This document shows positions 1 through 6,633 of a stretch of 16,576 nucleotides of DNA, piece by piece (within the stretch, counting starts at the first letter, position 1; the number at the start of each line of letters is the position of its first letter). A program made the position numbers and the translations under genes. The DNA is taken from positions 1-16,576 of the forward strand of contig NZ_JASXSX010000007.1 of assembly GCF_032085515.1 (NCBI RefSeq). Reading direction: 5' to 3'. The notes under the pieces were generated by a model, which was not told where the DNA came from, ran no database searches, and saw only the letters and a program-made list of their open reading frames with translations. Source of the stretch: Gleimia hominis (GTDB taxonomy: Bacteria; Actinomycetota; Actinomycetes; Actinomycetales; Actinomycetaceae).

Positions 1-50
1 GACCCGTCCGGATTCGCCCCGACTCGAGGACGTATGAGTGCAAGCCCCAC
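1..50 (+). promoter_or_regulatory. Leader RNA element, copy 1 (upstream of the DUF2800 operon)
   Basis: This stretch contains TCCGGATTCGCC (7-18), six variable bases, then CGAGGACGTATG (25-36). The same two blocks with the same spacing recur at 12162-12191. ACTC (22-25) can pair with GAGT (36-39) around the loop GAGGACGTAT. In the other copy the flanks are GCCC and GGGC, so two base pairs change on both sides. This supports an RNA stem-loop in the 5' leader of the early operon rather than coding sequence. The element may extend left of the window. I recall a candidate cis-regulatory 'DUF2800 RNA motif' described upstream of DUF2800 genes in phages; whether this element belongs to it cannot be judged here. 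Confidence 0.55.
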
Positions 51-95
51 ATGGCGGCAAGCACCTATTCGAATCCTCTAGAAAGGGGAAAACTT

Positions 96-338
96 ATGGC
101 AAAGCACAAGCTTCGCATCAATGTCTCCGACGACGCGCCAGATGACTCGCTGGTCTCCGCCCGCACTGTCAGCCTGCGTGAACGCATCTTGACCAAGATT
201 CTCGGCCGCAGGCAGTGCGTCACCGTGCTCGTGCCGGGAAACCAAGTCGGCACCGTCGAGATTGTGGAACCAGCAGACGACCTGATGGCACTCGCCGACG
301 CGGTCGGTGTCACCGGTGCGGGTGGTGATGCTGCGTGA
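96..338 (+). CDS. Small phage early protein of unknown function (80 aa)
   Basis: The start chosen is the ATG at 96, because a purine-rich ribosome site (AGAAAGGGG, 79-87) lies 8 nt upstream. The in-frame ATG at 51 has no such site and would lie inside the leader region. The product is soluble, with no membrane segment: a basic N-terminus (MAKHKLRINV), a central Arg-rich stretch (LRERILTKILGRRQC, about residues 25-39) and an acidic C-terminus. I do not recognise a family. It is the first gene of the early operon, and its TGA overlaps the GTG start of the next gene (GTGA), suggesting translational coupling. A DNA-binding or regulatory role is possible from charge and position only. Confidence 0.7.
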   Translation: MAKHKLRINVSDDAPDDSLVSARTVSLRERILTKILGRRQCVTVLVPGNQVGTVEIVEPADDLMALADAVGVTGAGGDAA

Positions 339-748
339 ATGTCACCGACTCGAACAAGTTCATTGGCGCGTTGAACAGGATCGCCGAAGGCGTCACAATG
401 TTGGCGGCAGCGATCGAAGAGGCCGCGTGGGAGGGGTTTGAGGATCACGCTGGGATGCCGGGTACTCGTCCGATTGCCGCCGCCGAGCTCGCCCAACCGG
501 CGTTGGAGGAAGCGATCGCCGAATACGAGGTCGCCCACCAGCAGACACCCGAACAGGAACCCGAACCGGAGCCAGTGTCGCTAGCCGAGGTGCGTGGTGT
601 GCTCGCTGAACTAACCGCCCAGGGCAAGACCGACCAGGTGCGGGAGCTGATCGTCGCAGCGGGTGCAGACCGACTCTCAGCAGTAAACCCGGCTAAGTAC
701 GGGTGGCTGCTCGATCGTGCAAGGGAGCTTGCTGATGGCTCCGACTGA
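335..748 (+). CDS. Conserved phage early protein with Pro/Glu linker (137 aa)
   Basis: It starts with GTG at 335, overlapping the previous stop. The protein has two parts: an N-terminal helical, Ala-rich region (1-65), and a C-terminal helical domain (about 82-137) after an acidic linker of Glu-Pro repeats (about residues 70-80). The C-terminal pattern, ELTAQGKTDQVRELIVAAGA then LSAVNPAKYGWLLDRA, resembles the conserved C-terminus of proteins often found just before DUF2800 genes in Gram-positive phages and misnamed 'rRNA biogenesis protein rrp5'. Function is unknown. Its end overlaps the start of the DUF2800 gene by 14 nt (735-748), so it belongs to the same transcript. A role helping the recombination or replication proteins is inference from neighbourhood. 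Confidence 0.75.
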   Translation: MNVTDSNKFIGALNRIAEGVTMLAAAIEEAAWEGFEDHAGMPGTRPIAAAELAQPALEEAIAEYEVAHQQTPEQEPEPEPVSLAEVRGVLAELTAQGKTDQVRELIVAAGADRLSAVNPAKYGWLLDRARELADGSD

Positions 749-1880
749 CCACGCTCTCCTCTCGGCTTCCGGTGCGCACAGGTGGCTGAACTGTCCGCCT
801 AGTGCCGTCCTCGAAGCCGGTGAGCCGGACTCGTCGTCGTCGGGGGCTGCTGAGCAGGGCACGGTGGCGCATGCGTTGGCGGAGTGGAAGCTCCGCCGCG
901 CCCTGCACCAGGCGCCCACGTTCAAACCAGTGTCGGAGTGGATTGACGAGGAGATGGAGACTTTGACGGACGACTACGTGTCGTTTGTTCAAGAACACGT
1001 TTCACTCGCGAGGGAGACCTGTGGTGATCCGCAGGTGTTGGTCGAGCAGCGCCTGGATTTCTCCCACGTGGTTCCGGGAGGTTTCGGCACCGGGGACTGT
1101 GTGATCATCGCAGAACCCAGCTTGCAGATCATTGATTTGAAATATGGGCAAGGCGTGTTGGTCGAGGCTGAGCATAATCCGCAGCTCATGCTCTACGCCC
1201 TGGGTGCGTTGCGCGCGTTCGGGGAGCTCTACGACATTGACCAGGTGGCGGTGACGATCTACCAGCCTAGGCGCGCCAACGTCGACACGTGGGAAGTGTC
1301 CGTCGCTGACCTTCAAGCCTGGGCTGACGCGGAGGTGAAACCCAAGGCCGAGCTGGCAGCAGCAGGCGGTGGCGAGTTTTGTCCAGGCTCGTGGTGTCAG
1401 TTCTGCCGCATTGCGGCAACTTGTCGGGCACGAGCGGAAGCCAACCTCCAGCTTGCCAAGTTGGAGTTCGCGCCGCCAGCAGAGCTCACGGATGCAGAGA
1501 TTGCAGGCGTGTTGGCCCGGATTCCTGATTTGAAGAAATGGGCGTCGGATGTGGAGGCTTATGCCTTGTCTAGAGCTGTCAATCAGGGCGTAGTTTTTGA
1601 GGGGTTCAAGCTCGTCGCTGGTCGGTCGGTACGCAAATACACCTGTGAGAAGGACGTGGCCGCTGCGGCTGAAGCTGCTGGGTATGCCGATATTTACGAG
1701 AAGAAACTCAAAGGCATCACGGCAATGGAAAAGCTGATGGGCAAGGCAACGTTCAACGAGATCCTCGGCGACCTCATAACCAAACCCGCAGGCAAACCCA
1801 CGCTGGTGCCTGCATCTGATAAACGACCCGCCCTGAACATTCAGAGCGCGGCCAGCGATTTTCAACCAACAAACAAGTAA
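735..1880 (+). CDS. DUF2800 family RecB/Cas4-like PD-(D/E)XK nuclease (381 aa)
   Basis: The start at 735 is preferred over the upstream GTG at 717, because AGGGAG lies at a good distance and family members begin with this MAPTDHALLSASGAHRWLNC type of N-terminus. The motif RWLNCPPSA (16-24) is the DUF2800 signature. A PD-(D/E)XK-like core is visible: H46, E104, D121 in FGTGDCVII, and D134-x-K136 in QIIDLKYG. Four cysteines (C20, then C221, C224 and C230 in WCQFCRIAATC; C216 lies just before) match the split Cys cluster that binds a 4Fe-4S group in Cas4/AddB-type nucleases. The family lies next to a DUF2815 protein in many Gram-positive phages, and the pair is probably used in phage DNA recombination or replication. 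The exact substrate is not known. Confidence 0.88.
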   Translation: MAPTDHALLSASGAHRWLNCPPSAVLEAGEPDSSSSGAAEQGTVAHALAEWKLRRALHQAPTFKPVSEWIDEEMETLTDDYVSFVQEHVSLARETCGDPQVLVEQRLDFSHVVPGGFGTGDCVIIAEPSLQIIDLKYGQGVLVEAEHNPQLMLYALGALRAFGELYDIDQVAVTIYQPRRANVDTWEVSVADLQAWADAEVKPKAELAAAGGGEFCPGSWCQFCRIAATCRARAEANLQLAKLEFAPPAELTDAEIAGVLARIPDLKKWASDVEAYALSRAVNQGVVFEGFKLVAGRSVRKYTCEKDVAAAAEAAGYADIYEKKLKGITAMEKLMGKATFNEILGDLITKPAGKPTLVPASDKRPALNIQSAASDFQPTNK

Positions 1881-1903
1881 CAATGTAGAAAGAAGAAAAG
1901 ATC

Positions 1904-2458
1904 ATGACAACAACATCTAATCCGACGCGTGTGGTCACCGGCGAAGTCCGACTCAGCTATGCGAACGTGTGGGAGCCGAACTCGATCCAAGGAGGAAAAC
2001 CCAAATACTCCGTCTCCCTCATCATCCCGAAGTCGGACACGGCGACTATTAACGCGATTGAGAAAGCTGTGGACGCAGCTATCACCGCTGGCGTGGCCAA
2101 GTTTGGTGGGAAACGCCCCAACAAGGCCGCGTTGAAACTACCGCTGCGTGACGGGGACGTGGAGCGCGACGACGAAGCCTACGCCAACAGCTTCTTCGTC
2201 AACGCCAACAGCCTCACTGCTCCCCAGATCGTCGACATGAATGTCGCCCCGATTCTGGATCGCGCCGAGGTCTACTCCGGCTGCTACGCCCGCGTATCCC
2301 TGAGCTTCTATGCGTTTAACACGAACGGGAACCGTGGCATCGCCTGCGCACTGGGGAATATTCAAAAGATCCGCGACGGCGAGAGCCTTGGCGGTGGGCG
2401 CGTGAGCGCTGAGACCGACTTCGGCAGCCCAGCCACCAGCGAGGACTTCCTCAACTAA
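1904..2458 (+). CDS. DUF2815 family, predicted ssDNA-binding protein (184 aa)
   Basis: The start ATG at 1904 follows a purine-rich AGAAAGAAGAAAAG ribosome site. The sequence matches the DUF2815 pattern: an N-terminal strand set with TGEVRLSYANVWEP (12-25), KYSVSLIIPK (34-43), a long Lys-rich helix, a central VDMNVAPILDRAEVYSGCYA segment, and RVSLSFYAFNTNGNRGIAC near the C-terminus. Family members are predicted to have an OB-like fold and to act as single-strand-binding or annealing partners in phage replication modules. Length (184 aa) is normal for the family. It directly follows the DUF2800 nuclease after 23 nt, which fits a nuclease plus SSB pair. The acidic, Gly-rich tail (ETDFGSPATSEDFLN) resembles the acidic tips SSBs use to recruit partners; this last point is inference. 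Confidence 0.87.
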   Translation: MTTTSNPTRVVTGEVRLSYANVWEPNSIQGGKPKYSVSLIIPKSDTATINAIEKAVDAAITAGVAKFGGKRPNKAALKLPLRDGDVERDDEAYANSFFVNANSLTAPQIVDMNVAPILDRAEVYSGCYARVSLSFYAFNTNGNRGIACALGNIQKIRDGESLGGGRVSAETDFGSPATSEDFLN

Positions 2459-2531
2459 TAGCGGGATTCAAGGTGGCGGGTGGCTGCTTGTAGGAGAGCT
2501 GCCCGTCATCTTCCTGAGAAATGGTGAAACG

Positions 2532-3230
2532 ATGACACTCACACGCAATGTTTATGTTGTTCACGTTGACGGCACTGCCGAGCTTCGTTGCGGTAACGAT
2601 GTGGTTTTGGTCGACGCTGACATGGTCAACGATCTTGCCGAACGTCAGTGGTCTGTAGGGATACACGGGTATGCGACTTCGGGTGCAGGGAAGAACCAAA
2701 TACTGATGCACCGGCTGATTACCGGTGCCAAGCCAGGACAGATTGTTGATCACATCAATCGCGACCGTCTTGATAACCGCACGGAAAACCTGCGCATATG
2801 CACCCAGCAGGAAAACAGTTATAACCGATCAGCACAGGCCAATAGCAAGAGCGGACTCAAAGGGGTATGCCAACTGTCAAATGGCACTTGGCAAGCGCAG
2901 ATAATGGTGAATAGAAAAGCCTACTATTTGGGTAGATTCCCAACGGCACGTGAGGCCGCCGACGCATATGATCGAGCCGCCACCACCTTGTTCGGAGAGT
3001 TTGCGGTACTCAATAGCCCGAAGCTTAACGATGAGCATCCAACCAATAGTTCAGGTAAAGCACAGCGGTCGCCGAGACTGACTGACAAACAGCAGGAAAC
3101 AATTCTAAGTCTCTACCGGGAAGGCATGAGTAAGACAGCGCTGGCTGAAATGTTCAACAGAGACTACACGGTGATTCAAAGATGTATCAACCGCAGCCGA
3201 CACGTTGAACAACAGGGGTCCGAACAATGA
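2532..3230 (+). CDS. HNH homing-type endonuclease with AP2 DNA-binding domain (232 aa)
   Basis: Three domains can be read. The HNH_3 nuclease core spans about 55-100, with MHRLI (H60), VDHINRDRLDNRTENLR (H74, N82, N86) and ENSYNR. The AP2/ERF-type DNA-binding domain spans about 107-160 (GVCQLSNGTWQAQI, YLGRFPTAREAADAYDRAA, GEFAVLN). A C-terminal resolvase-like helix-turn-helix spans about 182-224 (RLTDKQQETILSLYREGMSK onward). This is the layout of free-standing phage homing endonucleases. It lies between DUF2815 and the DNA polymerase gene, a favoured homing site. The ribosome site is weak (GGTGA close to the ATG). The stop overlaps the polymerase start as ATGA, unusually neat for a mobile insertion. 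It could instead be a settled, domesticated gene. Confidence 0.9.
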   Translation: MTLTRNVYVVHVDGTAELRCGNDVVLVDADMVNDLAERQWSVGIHGYATSGAGKNQILMHRLITGAKPGQIVDHINRDRLDNRTENLRICTQQENSYNRSAQANSKSGLKGVCQLSNGTWQAQIMVNRKAYYLGRFPTAREAADAYDRAATTLFGEFAVLNSPKLNDEHPTNSSGKAQRSPRLTDKQQETILSLYREGMSKTALAEMFNRDYTVIQRCINRSRHVEQQGSEQ

Positions 3231-5179
3231 AAGACTTGGTCATCGATACAGAGACCTTCAGCCCCGTCAACCTCACTAAATCGGGCGTCTACCCCTACGC
3301 GGCACACCCACAGTTCGAGGTGCTCCTGTTCGGCTACTCGATTGATGGCGGCCCGGTGGAGGTAGTTGATCTCGCCAGCGGAGACCGACTGCCCGATGAG
3401 GTGATCACCGCGCTGAGCGATCCGAACGTGGTTAAGTGGAGCTTCAACAACATGTTTGAACGTGTTGTTCTGTCAAGATTTCTCGGCTACCCGTCAGGAA
3501 CCTACCTCAACCCCCAATCCTGGCGCTGCACGATGATTTGGTCGGCTTATTTGGGGTTGCCGATGAGCCTTGACCAGGTTGCCAAAACCCTCAACCTTGA
3601 CGTTCAGAAAGACAGCGCCGGCAAGAAACTGATCAAACAGTTCTGCACACCCGCCACACCCTCAGTCCTGAACGACGGCAAACGTAGGAACCTGCCCGCG
3701 TCTGATCCGACCGGATGGACACAGTTCGTGGAGTATAACCGGCGTGACGTTGAGGTGGAACTGGCTATCCACGACAGGCTCTCATCTTTCCCTATGCCAG
3801 ATGCCGAGTGGGACGCCTACGCCCTCGACCAACGCATTAACGATACGGGTATTCTTCTCGACCACACGCTGGTCGATAATGCTGTCTCCGTCGATGAGCA
3901 GCACCGCAATGCCACACTCGCGCGTGCGCAGAAGCTCACGGGGCTAGAGAACCCGAACTCGCCAATCCAACTCAAACAATGGCTCCACAACCACGGCTGC
4001 GAACTCGAATCACTATCAAAAGCGGACGTGGACGCTGCTCTCGATACTGCTATGGGTGGGGTGAAAGAAGTCCTCGAACTACGCAGGGACCTAGCAAAAT
4101 CAAGCGTAAAGAAATATCAAGCTATGCAACATGTGGCAGGAAAAGACGGGAGGGCACGAGGCTTGATCCAGTTCTATGGCGCAGGTCGCACGGGGAGGTT
4201 TGCTGGACGTCTTGTTCAGGTACAGAATCTTCCCAGGAATTATCTTTCTGATCTCGACCAAGCACGAACCCTCGTCAGAACAGGCAACCTGGACGCTTTT
4301 GAGCTGCTGTATGATTCTGTGCCTGATACGCTCAGCCAGTTGATCCGCACCGCGTTTATTCCCTCTCCTGGGCACAGGTTCATCGTCGCTGACTTCTCCG
4401 CAATCGAGGCGCGTGTCATCGCCTGGCTCGCAGGAGAAACAACCACCCTGGACACTTTCCGTGAGGGTAAAGACCTCTATTGTGAAACCGCTTCGCGTAT
4501 GTTCGGAGTCCCCGTCGAGAAGCACGGCGTTAACGGTGAGCTTCGCCAGAAAGGGAAGATCGCGGTGCTCGCCTGTGGCTATGGCGGCTCCATAGGAGCG
4601 CTTAAAGCCATGGGTGCCTTGCGGATGGGGTTAGCCGAGCACGAGCTCAAACCGATCGTGGACGCATGGAGGGCAGCCAACCCACACATTGTGCAGCTGT
4701 GGGCAGACGTAGAAGAAGCAGCTATCGCCGCGATCACGTCGCGCCAGCCGATCCGGTTACGCAACCTGCGGTTTAGCGTCGAGTCTGGGATTCTCTTCAT
4801 CGAACTGCCCTCGGGCAGGCGGCTTGCTTATGTGCAGCCGCGTCTGGGTGAAAACCGTTGGGGCGGTACTTCTATCACTTATAGCGGTACAACGACCGGT
4901 CGTAAGTGGGATCGGCTACAAACCTATGGTGGGAAACTTGTCGAGAATATCGTGCAAGCTATCGCTCGCGATCTGCTTGTCACTGGCATGCACGCAGTCG
5001 CCAAGGCTGGGCATCGGATTGTGATGCATGTGCATGACGAAATCGTCATCGACGAACCCATACACTCTGACTTCACTGTGTCGGATACCTGCGCTCTCAT
5101 GTCCACACTCCCAACCTGGGCAGAAGGCTTGCCGCTGGATGCGGACGGGTACGAGTGTTCTTATTACCGTAAGGACTAG
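3227..5179 (+). CDS. Phage family A DNA polymerase with 3'-5' exonuclease domain (650 aa)
   Basis: All landmarks of a proofreading family A polymerase are present. Exo I is VIDTETF (D7, E9), Exo II-like is KWSFNNMFER (70-79), and Exo III is YNRRDVEVEL (170-179). Polymerase motif A is VADFSAIEARVIAWL (D389, E394), motif B is RQKGKIAVLACGYGG (R440, K444, Y452), followed by NIVQAIARDLL (574-584), and motif C is MHVHDEIVID (H603, D604, E605). No 5'-3' exonuclease domain is present, as usual for phage versions. All catalytic residues look intact, so it should replicate the element's own DNA. Its ATG overlaps the HNH stop, and a ribosome site (AGGGG) lies within the HNH gene. Its TAG stop overlaps the convergent Abi stop in the palindrome CTAG. 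Confidence 0.96.
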   Translation: MKDLVIDTETFSPVNLTKSGVYPYAAHPQFEVLLFGYSIDGGPVEVVDLASGDRLPDEVITALSDPNVVKWSFNNMFERVVLSRFLGYPSGTYLNPQSWRCTMIWSAYLGLPMSLDQVAKTLNLDVQKDSAGKKLIKQFCTPATPSVLNDGKRRNLPASDPTGWTQFVEYNRRDVEVELAIHDRLSSFPMPDAEWDAYALDQRINDTGILLDHTLVDNAVSVDEQHRNATLARAQKLTGLENPNSPIQLKQWLHNHGCELESLSKADVDAALDTAMGGVKEVLELRRDLAKSSVKKYQAMQHVAGKDGRARGLIQFYGAGRTGRFAGRLVQVQNLPRNYLSDLDQARTLVRTGNLDAFELLYDSVPDTLSQLIRTAFIPSPGHRFIVADFSAIEARVIAWLAGETTTLDTFREGKDLYCETASRMFGVPVEKHGVNGELRQKGKIAVLACGYGGSIGALKAMGALRMGLAEHELKPIVDAWRAANPHIVQLWADVEEAAIAAITSRQPIRLRNLRFSVESGILFIELPSGRRLAYVQPRLGENRWGGTSITYSGTTTGRKWDRLQTYGGKLVENIVQAIARDLLVTGMHAVAKAGHRIVMHVHDEIVIDEPIHSDFTVSDTCALMSTLPTWAEGLPLDADGYECSYYRKD

Positions 5180-6096
5180 ATGCTAGTTTTCCAGACGGGT
5201 TGCTGGTTCCAGTCTGCACTGGCCCCCATGTGTGTCATATCCACGCCGGGAATATTGTTGGGGAAGCTGTCGAGGGTATGTTTGATGGCCTGGATTTCGT
5301 CGGTAAAGCCTCCTCGACGTAACAGGAATGCGATGAGTGTCAACGCAGCGTACATGCGTCCTGCGGATTGTGTCGCGGTTGAAAGTGTCGGGTCATTACG
5401 ACGGTATTTGATCAGCGGACGTATAACGAGCTGCCTATTCCACAGCCTGGCGTGATGGGCGCACACATTACGAACAAAATTTGCGGTACGCATCCATGAC
5501 TCTAATTCGTCAGCACGCGTAGAGTATTGTTCAGCAATACGGCGGCGCTGCTCGAAGGGAGCCAATGAGAACAAGGTTACAAGTTGACCGAATTCGAGAA
5601 TCTCTGTGGCTACCCACACTGGTAAACGTCCGTCGTGAGACTCGTTGTAATGCGTGACGAAATCTTCGGAGGATCGTGACTGCGTTTTGGTGAGTTTTTG
5701 CGTAAACAGTTTGGCTCTGCGACTCATTTTCCCTGAGGTCCAGTACTGTTCGAGATCGAGGTGAATGAACGGATCTAGCTCACCTAACACGTGTCCCACG
5801 TCAACCCGTAGGCACACCTCAAGTTTGCACATGGCTTGCCATGCTGCTAAACGAAGGCGTTCATCAAACTCATACAACTCTAATGCGTGGCGCATACGAG
5901 CACCTGGAATGAAATGATCTAAACGCTGCCGCGAGGAACCCGCAGGGGCGATCCGGCGGAGAGGATAGGAATAACCCGAAATCCGGTAGTAACCGATGGT
6001 GGCTAGTTCGCGGCGGTAATCACCAGCATCTGCCATGCCGCGCTGCATGAGGATCCGGGTCTGCTCGTCAACACTGACCCAGGGCTTATCACTCAC
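5176..6096 (-). CDS. Abi_2 family (AbiD/AbiF-like) HEPN abortive infection protein (306 aa)
   Basis: The start is GTG at 6096, giving MSDKPWVSVDEQ. The N-terminus has the family's opening pattern (TRILMQRGM, then IGYYRISGYSYPLR at 34-47). The key feature is RNVCAHHARLWNR (209-221), holding the HEPN ribonuclease motif R209-x4-H214. Other family-like segments are YEFDERLRLAAW (75-86) and LPVWVATEILEFGQL (158-172). Abi_2 proteins are phage-exclusion factors in Gram-positive bacteria, and HEPN active sites usually cut RNA, so a dormant RNase that stops infected-cell growth is the likely role. Related AbiF proteins are reported to work with a structured RNA and to be relatives of Cas13 ancestors. 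The upstream region here is rich in inverted repeats. In a prophage it would exclude competing phages. The active site is intact. Confidence 0.92.
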   Translation of the reverse strand: MSDKPWVSVDEQTRILMQRGMADAGDYRRELATIGYYRISGYSYPLRRIAPAGSSRQRLDHFIPGARMRHALELYEFDERLRLAAWQAMCKLEVCLRVDVGHVLGELDPFIHLDLEQYWTSGKMSRRAKLFTQKLTKTQSRSSEDFVTHYNESHDGRLPVWVATEILEFGQLVTLFSLAPFEQRRRIAEQYSTRADELESWMRTANFVRNVCAHHARLWNRQLVIRPLIKYRRNDPTLSTATQSAGRMYAALTLIAFLLRRGGFTDEIQAIKHTLDSFPNNIPGVDMTHMGASADWNQQPVWKTSI

Positions 6097-6131
6097 TAGC
6101 TCACCTGCCTGTTTGCTTCCAGAATGTGAAG

Positions 6132-6324
6132 ACCGGCTCTGACCTGTCTCGAGAACCGATACAGGCGAGCCGGTACTAGTACTTATCAGTCTATCGCGAA
6201 AACACCAACAGAAACAATGGGGGTCGGCGAGGAATCACAATCACAGCGAGAAGAATTATCGCTGTCTGATAAAGAAAAGAGGACCGGCCCTGGACTCCCA
6301 CCAAAGCGGGCAGCGGAACCGGTC
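6132..6324 (-). ncRNA. Candidate structured RNA upstream of the Abi gene
   Basis: Three inverted repeats lie in 190 bp. ACCGGCTC (6132-6139) pairs with GAGCCGGT (6167-6174), with an inner CCTGT (6143-6147)/ACAGG (6161-6165). ACAGCGA (6243-6249) pairs with TCGCTGT (6259-6265). GACCGG (6282-6287) pairs with CCGGTC (6319-6324). The first and third stems share the ACCGG/CCGGT core. On the minus strand the third hairpin is followed by CTCTTTTCTTTATC (6281-6268), so it could also be an intrinsic terminator for the pilus transcript. A structured RNA near AbiF-type genes has been described in other bacteria; equivalence here is inference, without covariance support. Confidence 0.35.
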
Positions 6325-6464
6325 ATGTTGAGTACAACACTACCGCATCGGTGTCGCCGGGGTCTGGGCGGGTTCTTGGAGGCTGTTAGAATATCGGATT
6401 TAAGAAATCTTATCGTCAGCACACAGTGCTCGATCTGGAAACTCTTAGTGGCTGTCTCATCAAC

Positions 6465-6599
6465 TTATTGGTCAAGCAATAATGCCATTTGCCCTGCTGT
6501 TCCTCCCTGGAAAAACACTTCCTCGGGGATGCGTCGTTGTAAGGCGCGTACAGTCCCGTTGTGAATGGCGTAACAGCAGTCAATAATACTGCCTAGCAC
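6465..6599 (-). CDS. Small ORF or gene remnant, unknown (44 codons)
   Basis: On the minus strand a GTG at 6599 opens a 44-residue frame ending at TAA (6465-6467). An in-frame stop lies just upstream (TGA, 6603-6605), so it cannot extend. Parts such as RALQRRIPEEVFFQGG look more protein-like than random, but I recognise no family and no ribosome site is clear. It lies downstream of the sortase gene and could be the tail of a decayed gene, perhaps from the event that brought in the island. Chance remains quite possible. Confidence 0.2.
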   Translation of the reverse strand: MLGSIIDCCYAIHNGTVRALQRRIPEEVFFQGGTAGQMALLLDQ

Positions 6600-6633
6600 A
6601 GTTCATTCTTTTCTCAGTCACTACTGCCCGGCA

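Larger units (their letters stand above)
6097..6633 (-). other. Intergenic region between the sortase gene and the Abi gene
   Basis: This 537-bp stretch has no convincing full-length gene. Reading on the minus strand it must hold the end of the pilus transcript and the control region of the Abi gene. It contains a 44-codon ORF (6465-6599), three inverted repeats (6132-6324), a 10-bp perfect palindrome GTACTAGTAC (6173-6182) and a T-rich tract after one hairpin. The palindrome overlaps the end of the hairpin closest to the Abi start and could be an operator. No clear consensus promoter was found; a GATAAG (minus strand, near 6186) preceded by TTGGTG 15 nt upstream is weak. Confidence 0.5.

Noticed and set aside
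1002..1883. Minus-strand 293-codon open frame opposite the DUF2800 gene
   Set aside because: It is the antisense shadow of a well-supported nuclease gene; no motif or ribosome site supports it.
6186..6564. Open frames on both strands (6217-6564 plus, 6186-6422 minus) in the Abi upstream region
   Set aside because: Neither has a recognisable domain or ribosome site, and both overlap the inverted repeats; the sequence reads better as control region.
6576..6592. Small inverted repeat GCAGT/ACTGC as sortase operon terminator
   Set aside because: Only five base pairs with no T run; too weak to call.
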